From Mikania micrantha (Eukaryota > Streptophyta > Magnoliopsida > Asterales > Asteraceae), in NCBI GenBank assembly GCA_009363875.1, contig CM018690.1:13423971-13487970 (forward strand): 64,000 nt of DNA, written 5' to 3'. This document shows, in pieces, positions 1 to 10,736 of the stretch. The first letter of the stretch is position 1; every line of letters starts with the position of its first letter. The notes under the pieces are model-generated. The model was not told the origin of the DNA and ran no database searches. It saw nothing but the letters and a program-made list of their open reading frames with translations. A program made the translations under genes and the position numbers.

Positions 1-18
1 GTAAAGAAGGCAATCCGA

Positions 19-130
19 GTATGTTTCAATGTCCTATGTTGTCCACCACGAACTACATGATCTGGTCAATGCGAATGAAAGTTATTTTTAACGTGCATGG
101 TGAATGAAAGTTATTTTTAACGTGCACGGT
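19..130 (+). pseudogene. Possible Ty1/copia gag N-terminal fragment
   Basis: A short open stretch reads M-F-Q-C-P-M-L-S-T-T-N-Y-M-I-W-S-M-R-M-K. This resembles the start of copia-type gag (DUF4219/UBN2-like: a hydrophobic residue, then TNY-x-x-W, then MK). It ends in a 29-bp tandem duplication and no further gag, zinc knuckle or pol follows. It is either a small relic or a chance match, and it could also lie inside the left part of the Helitron described below. Confidence 0.35.
73..130. repeat. 29-bp direct tandem duplication
   Basis: Two adjacent 29-bp copies beginning GAATGAAAGTTATTTTTAAC (73-101 and 102-130) differ at one base (CATGGT versus CACGGT). The duplication lies within the copia-gag-like fragment. 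From 131 to 636 the sequence is AT-rich and I recognise no gene in it. Confidence 0.85.
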
Positions 131-636
131 CGCATTTCTTGCACAAGCTAAGAGCCGCCCTGTCATTAATGAGTTTGTGAACCTAATTTTCCAAGATCAA
201 AGCCGTCACCATTCCCTGTCATGTTGCCCCAACCCATTGATCCGCAAAGCAACCTTAAACAGTTTAAGATTATTTATTTACTTTTTAGCCTTCTTGGCAT
301 TTTTGCATCTTTGTTTATATCTTACCATGTATTCTATATATATGTTATAAATTGTTGTGTATATATATGTGATTTCTATCATATGCTAACCATTTGCAAT
401 TTTGTCTTTTTGTATATACATTTTTGGCGTTCAGCTCTTTATATTTTGACACTTAAGGTATTTCTTTCATGTTAAATAAAAATAATAACTACTTTATTAA
501 TATTACTTTGTGTTTGCTATTTATAGTTGTAAAACTCATGACACAGATAAATTGTTGTCAACAACAAAACCAAAGAAACCACTTATTAATGTTGATTTCG
601 GCTTTGGTTTAATTTTTTTAACAATTGAAGGTATAA

Positions 637-1320
637 TTGAACATGGATGTGCATTATATTGTTGACTCAGTTTCATCACTCACACAGTACGGAGTTTGGT
701 ATACGTTGTCTTTTGTTTGGGTTGAGTTCATTTTGCCTATTTATGAAAACAAAACATTGGTTATTTTTCTCGACCAACACGTAAGATCCTTTTTTATGTT
801 AATATTTTATATGATATTTAGACTTCGTTATTTACTTATTAAATGCATATTTTTTTAGAGACATAGGGTACATACTTTCATCCCTGCAAATTTAATGAAA
901 TTTTACACTAACACGAATTTGGTCGAGAACATATTTGTATTAAATCGTTTCCAAATAGAGAGTTTCGATTACAAAGAGTGGCCAAACTATGAAAATTACA
1001 TCTTGATTTGGAGCGATTTCAAGATTGTGATTACCGAACACACTAAACTTCTCCCGTTTACAAGTGATGTTCCAAGAGGGCTTCGTTTGTATCCCTTAGT
1101 GCCTTTTATAATGACTCTTACACACGACAAACAATCTACAAAACTAATTATTGGTTCGTTTAAATACCACAATTTAAAATTTCACTTTTCTATATAAAAT
1201 AAATACTAGTTATAAAACTATATTGTATTTATTATTTTATTTTAGATGTTGTCGGTAGAATAACAGCAGGTGAACGCTCTATTTGTAGTTTTGAACTTTT
1301 CCTTCAAGATATGACGTAAG
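637..1320 (+). pseudogene. RPA70-like single-stranded-DNA-binding protein remnant (Helitron accessory gene)
   Basis: Two coding pieces (637 to about 780 and about 860-1197) join across a probable AT-rich intron. Together they resemble one OB fold of plant RPA1: a hydrophobic LVIFLDQH strand, then R-x-R-V-H-T-F-I-P, a V-x-N-x-F-x-I-E strand, and an F-K-I-V-I-T/TK-LLPF end. After another AT-rich gap, 1245-1320 encodes DVVGRITAGERSI followed by FELFLQDM, which matches the DVIG start of the next RPA OB fold. Plant Helitrons commonly carry such RPA-like genes, thought to help rolling-circle replication by coating single strands. The copy here is too fragmented to be functional. The assignment is by motif memory only. 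Confidence 0.5.
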
Positions 1321-1798
1321 CATTCACTTTTATTTAAGCAAATATTATTTTCTAAAAACAATGTTAACACAAAATTGTTATTGACAACATCCACATAATA
1401 CAATTTTTTTTTTGGATTTGGAGTTTACTGTTGCTATGCGTATCGTTCGAGCCATCTTACGAAAGTCTGTCATATATGTATCCCGCGTTAAGTTGATTCA
1501 TTTACATGATAGTACGTTATTCCTGACACACAAACTTTCTAATAATTAGTTTCATCTAATAACTCTTTTAATTTAATTTGTGTTATCTTTTTTGGTTAAT
1601 TCAGTGAATATTTTAAGGTCTACCAATTTGAGTAGGATTATTTTTGAACCAGACATGGGCGAGGCAAGAAATATTAAAATAAAAGATCGATATCAAAGTC
1701 TGTGTTCATGCTAAGAATAATTAAACCACACATCAATATACTAGAATTGTAATTGTTATGTATTAAAATTTGCAGATGATGCTTTGTTATATTTTCAT

Positions 1799-2184
1799 AT
1801 ATTTATTGATGAATTAACTTTTCTTATCTTCACATTGGATGTATGCTTTAAGAATTGTATAAGTATGTTTTTTTATGCGTAATATGTTATTTGCATGAAG
1901 TTTTAGTCTGACATATTCATCATTTATCTTTAACCATTTTTATTTGTTGAAAACGAAGGTATCAACATGGTTCACATTTCTAATGAAGTAATCATATTTA
2001 TTGATATGTTAACTTTTCTAATCTTCATGTTAGAAGTATGCTTTAAGTATTGTATAAGTATGTTTTATATGTGTCAAATGTTATTTGCATGAAGTTTAGT
2101 CAGGCATATTCATCATTAATCTTTAATCATTTTTATTTGTTGAAAACGAAGGTATCACCATGGTTCACATTTCTGATGAACTAA
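1799..2184 (+). repeat. Tandem duplication (about 195 bp) that includes the F-box gene start
   Basis: Two diverged direct copies, about 1799-1993 and 1994-2184, share runs such as GTTGAAAACGAAGGTATCA and ATGGTTCACATTTCT. Each contains the start codon and first codons of the F-box gene, but only the second continues into the rest of the gene. The region 1321-1798 is AT-rich spacer with no gene that I recognise. Confidence 0.8.
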
Positions 2185-3200
2185 TCATATTTGAGATACT
2201 AACAAGGGTACCAGCGAGGACTGTAGCTCGTTCTAATTGTGTTTGTAAGAAATGAAAGGCATTATTGTTGACACCATGATTTGTTAAGATACATTGTTCC
2301 CGCTCATTAATTGATGCTAATCAGAGAGATGTTTTAGTTGATAACCTTACATGTTCTGCTCATCCAATCAACTTTCAATCCGGTGATTATGGGCCAGGCA
2401 CCATTCTTTCTTTTCCATTTAATAATGTCACGATGTATTCGCATTTGGATGGATTGTTGTGTGTTCGCTTGAACCATAATTCTGAGTTAGCTCTTTGGAA
2501 TCCAGTCACCGGTTCTTACAAACTTTTGTCTACACATGATCGTCATGGATTTTTTGAACATAATGCCGATGCGATCGGGTTGTACATCGATGCTTATGGC
2601 GACTACAAGGTCCTGCACATAAAGCGTAGGTTTGGTGTATTTGTTGTTAATGTGTATTCTAGGAGATTTGAATCTTGGAGGAATATACCATTCTTAACAA
2701 AATCGGAGTATGTAAGTCCTTTTTTCTCCTTGTCATCCGGTACTTTCTGCATTGATACCCTATATTTCTCAGTTTGTGATTGCTGGATCGGAGGTGAAAA
2801 TGTGCTGATTTGTTTCAATGTTAATTCAGAGATTTTTAAGGAGATAACCTTTCCACCCCTTGCTTCAGCAAGAATGACTTTCGAAGACTTAGTGAATATT
2901 AAGAATGAACTTTATATGTTCGTTAGTACTGGCGTAGAATCTATGGGGTAGAGTTGTGGATGCTAGAAGATGATCACTGGATTAAGAGTTTCTTATTTCC
3001 TCCAATTCCAACTATACCACTGTGATTATTTTATGAAATAACACATTTAATGACTAATGGTAATTGGTTTTTAGTCACTAACCGTGGGGAACCTAATGTA
3101 ATCGAAACAAATAGAAAGCCCTTTGAATGCTTCTAACAGGTTTCGTTGTTTCCACGGAGCAATGTTTGTGGAGACTATTCTTTCACCAACTCTTTAGATT
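2160..3200 (+). pseudogene. F-box / FBA-type protein pseudogene
   Basis: The reading frame opens at the ATG at 2160 with an F-box (ISDELIIFEILTRVPART-x-ARSNCVCKK). It meets two in-frame stops within the first 45 codons; the first is TGA where the F-box consensus has the W of K-x-W. From 2433 to 2951 the same frame encodes a typical F-box-associated domain: LWNPVTGSYKLL, then GLYIDAYGDYKVL, VNVYSRRFESWRNI and ELYMFVS. After the stop at 2949-2951 a shifted frame continues with ELWMLEDDHWIKSF to about 3060, so a frameshift is present, and weak similarity trails to about 3200. Intact relatives are SCF ubiquitin-ligase substrate adaptors. It lies between the RPA-like and RepHel parts of the Helitron and may be a captured host gene fragment. 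Confidence 0.75.
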
Positions 3201-3317
3201 AATTTTCACTAAATATGTACATTATCTATGTTAATGTTTTAAGATACATTTCTCTACTAATTTATTAAGAATCTATTTTCTATTATAATCATGTATTATG
3301 TTTATGACAAATGAACT

Positions 3318-4504
3318 TTGAATGATAAGTCTTCTAATAATCACTTTTTTGTAGTGAACAGAAAACCACAAGAAACTAATGTTGTTTCTATCTCAAGTAA
3401 ATCCTCTTCACGTGAAAAACGAAAAGCAACTAACGCGCGACATTATGCTTCACGCAAAGAGAGTTGCAAAGTATCTAAAATTTGCATTGACGATAACTCT
3501 GAAAGTAATAGATCGATACCTCAAAGAATGGTACAAACTAATAGCGGTGAAAATTTACAATTCACAAGAGAGGCTGTGTCAAATACACTAAATCTGACAG
3601 ACGAGAGTGCGCCAACAAGTACACTCCCTTGTGGAATTGGCGAACTGATGCAAGAAACATCACGAGGTTTTTTTTATTTGTCAATTATTTTGTTATTTAA
3701 GGTGACATATTTGGTCATTTTCGTCACTTATTATAATTAAATTTTTAGGTAATAGAATTCAACCACGCGCACTATTACCTCAATTTCGTAACGTGTTTAA
3801 TCAACCAACCGTTCGTGATGATAACACACAAAGCCATCGTCTCTTAAATGAAGCCACAGCTGCAATAGCACAATGTTTTTTTTATTGACAGTCCTTTATT
3901 TATTACAATCATATGTTTTACAAAGTGTTATTTAATATAATGAATTTGTATTTATTATAGAGGAAAACGTTGAAGATGATCCGTATAATTTTGTTTATGA
4001 TGGTATACCTAGAGACCATCGTGTTTTAAAGGAGCGGAGTCCATGTCCTCATTGCGGTGCAAAATTATTTCCATTTGAATTTGCTACCTTTTGTTGTATG
4101 AGCGGGAAAAAAAGTTAGCAAATTCAGAAATTCCCAATGAATTGTTCTGCCTTTTCACATCACAAGATGAAATTGGAAAAATATTTAGGCAGAATATACG
4201 TGCTTATAATACCAATTTTTCTTTTACCTCAATGGGTGTGACATTGGATGAAACAATGAACAATATGAGAGACTGTGTTTATACGTTTCATGCTCATAAA
4301 GGAATATATCACAGACTCCAATGGCCAAATCTGGATCGAATTATTACTCAGATGTTGACACGTGTTCTTTCTGCAAACCCATACGTCAACACATTTCGTA
4401 GTCTTGGGGAATTAGGACCTCTGGACAACTATCGAGTCACTTTGAATGCTTCGGTGGAACTTGACCAAAGAGTGTATAACCGACCAACGACATCTGAGGT
4501 TTGA
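3318..4504 (+). pseudogene. Helitron RepHel pseudogene, N-terminal part (zinc-finger-like region)
   Basis: Exon-like blocks are separated by AT-rich introns. 3318 to about 3666 encodes a Ser/Lys-rich N-terminus, and about 3750-3876 encodes NRIQPRALLPQFRN and onward. About 3962-4110 encodes YDGIPRDHRVLKERSPCPHCGAKLFPFE, where the CPHCGA motif matches the conserved C-x2-C region of Helitron replicases. After a frameshift, 4091-4504 matches the next conserved block (L-F-T-S-Q-D-E-I-G-K, NIRAYNTNFSFTSMGVTLDE, SLGELGPLDNYRV, DQRVYNRPTTSEV). An internal segment of that block seems to be lost or rearranged near 4290-4340. The protein would have been nuclear and started rolling-circle transposition. 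It is now broken. Confidence 0.8.
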
Positions 4505-5958
4505 CTAATATTATTAAATTTATGAAATAAAATCGTCATGCATATAATATAATTTTTTTAGTTATTTATAACACACTATTATATACGTTGCTGGTATTTG
4601 GGTCGAAGGAAACGACAATATAACTTCATACAAAAGAAGTATTGTCGTTTATGGTAGGTCTGATTACTGTCAAACTATTTAGCCATACTTCGGTTGTTAT
4701 GATCCGTTGTTGTATCCTTTATTTTTCCCTAACGGTGAGTCGGGCTGGCATCCTAACATAACGCGAAACAGGGTATCAATCAATGAAGTTCAAAATAATG
4801 AAGACAACATTGACCAGGAAATGGAAGGTACCAACAATTTTCATATCCTGTTTAAGTGAAAAGCTTAAATATCTATGCTACATTTGTGTATTATTATCTT
4901 TTAACATTGTTTTTAATTCAGAGTCTACCACACGAAGTGGTCGGAAAACAGTGGCTATGCGAGAATACTACTGTTACAAGTTTCAAATTCGCTCTACAGA
5001 GAACGTGCTTTTGTTTGGTGGTAGATTGCTACAACAATTTGTTGTAGATATTTAAATAAAACTTCAGACATCACGTTTACAGTTGTGTGAGCAAAACCAG
5101 GCTAAGATAAGAGCAGATTTGTATCAAGGTATTGTGGATTGCGTTAATGCTGGTGAGGTTAATGCTAACAAAGTTGGACAACGCATTGTCTTGCCGGCAT
5201 CTTTCATTGGAGGGCCTCGGGATATGCGTCGTCGGTATCTAGATGCAATGTGTTTAGTTCAAGATGACGAAAAACCTGATTTATTCCTTACAATGACATG
5301 TATTCCGTGATGGCCTGAGATATGCGATAATTTAAAACCTGGTCAAACTGCACAAGATCGACCTGATCTTGTTTCAAGGGTCTTTCATGCTAAATTGGAG
5401 GATCTTAAGGAACAACTATTCAAGAAACATGTCCTCGGGAAAGTGAAGGCGTATGTTTACGTCATAGAGTTTCAAAAGCGTGGTTTGTCGCATGCACATT
5501 TTCTTCTAATTTTGTACCCGCAAGACAAAATTAGTAATCCAGACCATTATGATAAGATCGTATGTGCCAAAATCCCTGACAGACTAACACATCCCAAGTT
5601 GCACGAGCTTGTTGTCAGTCACATGATTCATGGTCCTTGTGGACGCTTACGTTCAAACAGTCCTTGCATGCAGGGTGACCCTCCCATTTGTCGGTTTCGT
5701 TATCCCAAACAATTTAATGAACAGACAACCCAAGGAGATGATGCATATCCATTATATCGAAGGAGAGATAATGGAATAAAAGTGGATATACGAGGAAAAA
5801 ATCTGGATAACAGATTGGTTGTCCCATATAATCCAAGGCTGTTGATGATGTTCAACTGCCACATAAATATCGAGGTTTGCTCAAGTATAAAATCAGTGAA
5901 ATATTTATTCAAGTATGTTTACAAGGGCCATGATAAACAAGTTATTCAAGTTGATTAA
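4505..5958 (+). pseudogene. Helitron RepHel pseudogene, HUH (Rep) part
   Basis: About 4589-4830 continues the replicase (IWVEGNDNI, SYKRSIVVYGRSDYCQ, PLLYPLFFPNGESGWHP). A probable intron follows, then 4921-5055 (KTVAMREYYCYKFQIRS, GRLLQQFVVDI). 5083-5310 carries LPASFIGGPRDMRRRYLDAM and DLFLTMTC, then a stop in the C-x-P-x-W-P-E motif. 5395-5958 carries the catalytic HUH motif (FQKRGLSHAHFLLIL) and the tyrosine motif region (SVKYLFKYVYKGHDK). In active Helitrons the HUH histidines bind a divalent metal and the tyrosines cut and join single-stranded DNA. Key motifs remain readable, but stops at about 5041-5055, 5308-5310 and 5956-5958 disable the gene. Confidence 0.85.
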
Positions 5959-6734
5959 GATGAAGACGAACAACAATCTGTCATTAATGAGATTAAGAAA
6001 TTTCAGGATGCACGCTATGTATCGCCCCTGGAGGCTATGTGGCTCATTTTTTCCTTTTCCCTTTCTCAGATTTATCCAGCTGTGTTAGCCTTACAACTTC
6101 ATCTTCCTAATAATCAGATGGTTAGATTCAGTGATAATGATATAATGTTTGAGATTGTTGATAGGGAAAGAGATAAGAGAACCATATTAACATCTTTTTT
6201 TGAAAGAAACAGAGTAGACGGATCATCAAGACAATATTTGTATAAATATTTTCCCAAACACTACACTTGGAATGGAAGCACCCGCTGTTGGAATCCCCGT
6301 TTACATAAAGCACAGAGGGGTTGTATTGTTTCAGCTAATCCAACTGAAGGAGAAAGGTACTACTTACGCGTACTTTTGTCAAATGTTAAAGGTCCTACTT
6401 CTTTTGATGATATTTGCACATTTAACGGTGTCAAGACACCATATTTTGAAAAGCAGCTCTTGAGCTAGGCTTAAAAGAAAATGATGAAAGTTTATCACAG
6501 AGTCTCACAGAAGCCTCTCTATTTCAGTTGCCGAATTCCTTAAGAAGGTTATTCGCGACAATCATGATTTTTTTCGAACCAGGAGATCTTCGAAAGTTAT
6601 GGAACGACCACTTTGACTCACTATCAGAAGATCATTGGTTACATTGTCAAAGTGTCGAACGAGTTCGGAATATGGTTCTTACTAACATTCAGGTCTTTCT
6701 AAGATCTATGGGTAAAAATCTCCATGATTTAAAT
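5959..6734 (+). pseudogene. Helitron RepHel pseudogene, linker before the helicase, cut by the gypsy insertion
   Basis: 6037-6468 encodes a conserved Helitron block (IYPAVLALQLHLPNNQMV, YLYKYFPKHYTWN, IVSANPTEGERYYLRVLLSNVKG, SFDDICTFNGV). 6469-6734 continues in shifted frames with LPNSLRRLFATIMIFFEPGD and LRKLWNDHFDSLSEDHW, and ends at GKNLHDLN. The gypsy LTR starts at 6735. The frame resumes at 17896 with MPNITADVNLQH once one copy of the 5-bp duplication is removed. This joins the parts into the usual replicase order and shows that the retrotransposon landed inside the gene. Confidence 0.85.
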
Positions 6735-9587
6735 TGTGACACCTCGCAAATTCCAGCTCAGCATTTATATTATTTTAATAATGATGTGTAATATTATTTC
6801 ATACGTGGCACTAGAATAATTGTATTTAGTGTGACACGTGGCACAACAATTCGAACACACCGATAGTTCGAGGAACTATCGCACAACTCTCGTACGTATC
6901 TTGAAAGACGAACGTTGGTGAACGGATCAGACCACAGTACACTTTCACTGCACTTAGGTCCTAGGAGGCCTAAAGTAGTTGGGCCTATGCTTACATGTCG
7001 AGAAACGATGATCGTAATCGAGAAATACGCGAAAAATGGGTCCAGAACAACAAAACAAGCTTACTGGGCCTGAAAAATGGGCCAGGCGGTAGGCCTGACC
7101 CGACACTCTGACCCCTGGCGATGCGCGCGGATGAGGAAAGGGCGCCTCTCAGACGGCTGGCCAGCGCGTAACGCCTGGATACCAGGACTCCTCGACAGAC
7201 GTTACGCCTGGCAACCTAAATCGCAGATTTTATATTTTTAACACCCAAAACTCATCATCACACTTACACACTCATTTTTACCAAGCATACACGCAACAAC
7301 TTCGGCCATTCCGACTTCCCAGCTCTGAAACACTCTGATTTGACCTCTTGGAAGCCATTGAAGGCCATAATGAAGCTCAAAGCTTGAAAGAGTGAAAGCT
7401 TGAGGCTTGAAGGACCACATTTGAAGCTTGAAGATCACCACCACCATCATTTTGCTACAAGAACCTACTGTCCAGAGAGTTTAGTGGCTGTTCTTGTCAT
7501 CATCTTGGCATTCTTGGAGCTTCGGAAGGTAGTATCATGTCTCTTATGGCTTATTTTCACTATTACACACACATGCAACTGTTAAAACCCACATACAACC
7601 ACCATTGATGCACATGCACGAACTTTGGTTCTGGATTTGTTGGTTTTGATATGTTTAATGATGATCTAGAGTGATTAGGAAGCATTTTTGTGATGATCCA
7701 TGATGATGTGTATGGCTATGATGCATGATTTGCTCATAAAGTGTTGAGATCGTGACATGCATGTATGATCTAACGATATCTACATGATTTTTGATAGTGA
7801 AATTCTATGGTGAATGATATTTGAGATGTTATACATAGCTTAGAGTGTTGATTATGTCAAGAAATGGTCACTTGGTGATTATTGTCAAAAATAGTAACTT
7901 TAATGTTATGAAATTGTGATTATGATGAAATGGCTTCATGTATGTGATTAGATCCAAGATTTTGTTTAAAATGATGATTAGAAACTAATACAATGGTTAT
8001 TTGGTGTATTAGAATGAGTAAAATTTCTAGAAGTATGACATTCATGATTTTTACAATAAATGGAAACTTTTTGTTTTGAAATTATTAAGAATAATGAATT
8101 TATCAAAGGTTGTATGTTTAACATGATTAGTTGAAGTTGCTATTACAATAATAAGTGATTTTATGACTTGAAGGATATGAAAAATGTGTTTTATCAAAAG
8201 TTACTATAAATAGGAACTTTACTTTACAAATTTGTGAATAAGAACACGCTAGATATAACGGTTATGATTAAATGACTATTTAAGACTAAGATGATGAGAT
8301 ATTGGTATTTAGACTTAGTCACAATTGTATATTTATGCAAGTTTCTAATTATGGTAACTTTTATGTGCAAACCATGCTAAACCAACTAAGTGTAACTATG
8401 TGTTATGTGATAACATGCTCACTTAGGATAAATATGCATGATTAGAATAATCGGATTATAATCTCTTACATGACTTGCTTGAATTAGAAACTTTCCTGAA
8501 ATATAAACTTACTATAACTAGTAAGTCTTCTCACGAGGGTGATTATTGGTATCCGCACGTTTCACACGACACTAAACCGCACGCTACACGAGCACTTGAT
8601 CCAAACCGTCACCAATGGGTCGTTAGGTCAAACACGGTCAACTCGACCCACATAACAACTTGGAGTGGTTAAACACTAATACGGTCCTGTGAGACCCACA
8701 TGTATGAACACACAAACTTACAACACCTATGTGATATAGGTAATTACTAGCCGGCGAGCTACACCGTTCCGATACGAACGCGCATCACTTTACTCAAACT
8801 CAGGTGAGTTTACAGCCCCACTTTTACTTTTATACAGTTTTACTTAACTTTGGGGTGAGAATACTATGCAACTGTTTTAGATATATGACTGGTATGTTGT
8901 GAAAACCATTTTCGAGTGTAACTATTATCGCTTAAAGTCCTCACTTATCCTTACCGTTAATTGTATCACAAACGAGTCGTAATTACGTAGTACTACTGGG
9001 TTTGACTAATCCCACTCTGCACCAATGTTGACTGGAGGTCATAACGGGTGTAATTTCGATGGGAATGCGGGTTCAGCGATGACCTGCGGAGGCAAATGGG
9101 AACAGTCTAGTTTCGGTAAGATGAACTGACACACTCCACGGATCGTAGTATCCAACAACAAAACTTAACATACCCAGTATATATCTGTTTACTATTGATG
9201 TCTATCTAAACCTGTGAACTCACCAACTTTTTAGTTGACACTTTTCGCATGTATTCTCAGGTAACTAATGGAGCACATGCTAGGACACAAAGGAGGAGTA
9301 CAAGAGAGTCTCATGCATACTAGACTCCTAGGCTTTGTGTTGATGTGTTCATTTTGAAAACAATTTGACTTATGTAGTGTCTGATACAATTTATTTTCCG
9401 CTGCAAACTTTATTTACTTATGATATTAAAACATTTCCGCTGCTTTACTTGAAAACTTGTTTACTTTACAAAGATTGTGTGATTGTATAACTCATATAGA
9501 GTCGTTCTATATGACCATGAGATGTGATCCTAGCCACGTCACACCCACGTGGACTGACGCCACGAGTGGGAATTTGGGGATGTGACA
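6735..9587 (+). repeat. 5' LTR of gypsy element 1 (2853 bp)
   Basis: It pairs with 15344-17890. It starts TGTGACACCTCGC and ends GGGGATGTGACA. A TATA-like stretch (TTTTATATTTTTAAC) at about 7227-7241 follows a GC-rich hairpin cluster at 7081-7213 and could mark the promoter. Small ORFs inside the LTR, such as a His-rich 61-codon one at 7400-7585, recur in the 3' copy only because the LTRs are duplicates. 8472-8785 is missing from the 3' copy. Confidence 0.95.
7081..7213 (+). promoter_or_regulatory. GC-rich inverted-repeat cluster in the 5' LTR
   Basis: In an AT-rich LTR, this block holds CCAGGCGGTAGGCCTG, CCCCTGGCGATGCGCGCGG, CCAGCGCGTAACGCCTGG and CGTTACGCCTGGC. The 3' LTR copy has the intact core AGGCGGTACGCCT, so this copy has a C-to-G change in the stem. 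It lies about 15-150 bp before a TATA-like sequence. Related modules occur in element 3 and in the solo LTR. A regulatory or RNA-structure role is inference. Confidence 0.5.
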
Positions 9588-9590
9588 GAC

Positions 9591-9605
9591 TGGTATCGGA
9601 GAGCC
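9591..9605 (+). other. Primer binding site of gypsy element 1 (tRNA-iMet type, degraded)
   Basis: TGGTATCGGAGAGCC begins 3 bp after the 5' LTR. It resembles TGGTATCAGAGCC, the complement of the initiator-tRNA-Met 3' end, with a changed base and extra bases. Confidence 0.75.
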
Positions 9606-9745
9606 TTGGTTATAGAGAACTAGGTTTGCACGTAGTGAACTTAGACTATGGCCACTGCTCTACATTAGACACTACACTTAGAGATTTCACACTTATAATA
9701 TTATTACCATTGTGAACTATTACTGACTGATTTGGGACTTACAGG

Positions 9746-10480
9746 ATGACGGATGACAATGGGTACATGGGGCGTAACCCGGGGAAGCGACCTGCCGAGT
9801 ATGAGCTGACAAAGGAGGATCGTTAGCGAGTTAGGGACATCATGACCCCAGAGGACTTTAAGGAGTCAGAAAGGGCGTGCATAACAAAGCGCGCCAGGTC
9901 GTGGACTTGGTACCCACGTACTGTGTGGGACTGGATCATCGAGGAGAGGGTACCCCTACAGCGAGTACGGACAGATGATAACCGAGCACACAGACTACCG
10001 TCATTTGAAGTGTCACTCGAGCGGGCTTTCGCAGCCCATGTTGCTCGAACTGCTCGTGAGACCAATAGGTCGCGTGAGCGTGATGAGGAGATCATGGCTC
10101 TCCGAAAGGAGAACCAACATCTCCGAGGACAGCAAGACCACCTGTGGGGACAGGTAGTGGATGAGATCGCGGCGCTTCGGAACCGGACAGCGCAGTTAGA
10201 AGTGCGACAAGAGGAAGTCGCTGCTGTGGTCCAGGACCATGGCGAGCGGCTGGTTGTGGTAGAGGATGTTGCAGGAGAGAACCAGGCGGCACTTCAGAAC
10301 ACTTGGGCTGACCAGTTGATCATGGAGCCGGAGCAGGAGCCGGACCAAGGACCCCAATTTGAGGTTGAGGACCTCGAAGAAGAAGATTTTGATGAAGACC
10401 CAGATGAAGAACCCGAAGAGAATGATGACGATGGTCCCGCTGACAGCGGAGACTCACACTCTACTGTCGCATCACACTAG
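9746..10480 (+). CDS. Pre-gag accessory ORF of gypsy element 1 (coiled coil, acidic tail), one stop
   Basis: This ORF lies between the PBS and gag, in the sense direction. The likely original start is the ATG at 9746; an in-frame TAG at 9824-9826 (probably a former CAG) interrupts it, and the remaining 212 codons run from the ATG at 9842. The N-terminal part is basic. The middle (about residues 75-150 of the 212) is a probable coiled coil (REN-x-LRGQQDHLW, then heptad-like A-x-LRNRTAQLEVRQEEV). The tail is strongly acidic (EEEDFDEDPDEEPEEN) and ends ...STVASH. I see no gag, protease or envelope motif and do not recognise a family. Extra ORFs between the 5' LTR and gag are known in some plant LTR elements; the function is unknown. 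Confidence 0.6.
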
Positions 10481-10736
10481 TTTAGTTTTTCTATTTCAGT
10501 ATTCTACTTTTGTATTACTTAGCCGAGCGGGATGTGCTCGTGCGAATTTTGTAGAATCTCTTTTGAAAATCATTGTACTTCAAGTTATTATTATTAATGA
10601 AATGATGCTTTGCTTTACTTATTATGTCTTGATTATGATTGCTTGTTAACATAACACCTGACTTGACTTCTAACATGACAATCGGCTAACACTCTAACTC
10701 ATGCTAACCAACGTTCTAACCTTTCCATATATAACC

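Noticed and set aside
221..475. 84-codon ORF with hydrophobic composition
   Set aside because: It arises from T-rich DNA (many F, Y, I, L) with no domain and no flanking gene signals.
7400..7585. 61-codon ORF with a His run, repeated at 16009-16194
   Set aside because: LTR sequence duplicated with the element; the His run comes from a CAC/CAT repeat. No evidence for a protein.
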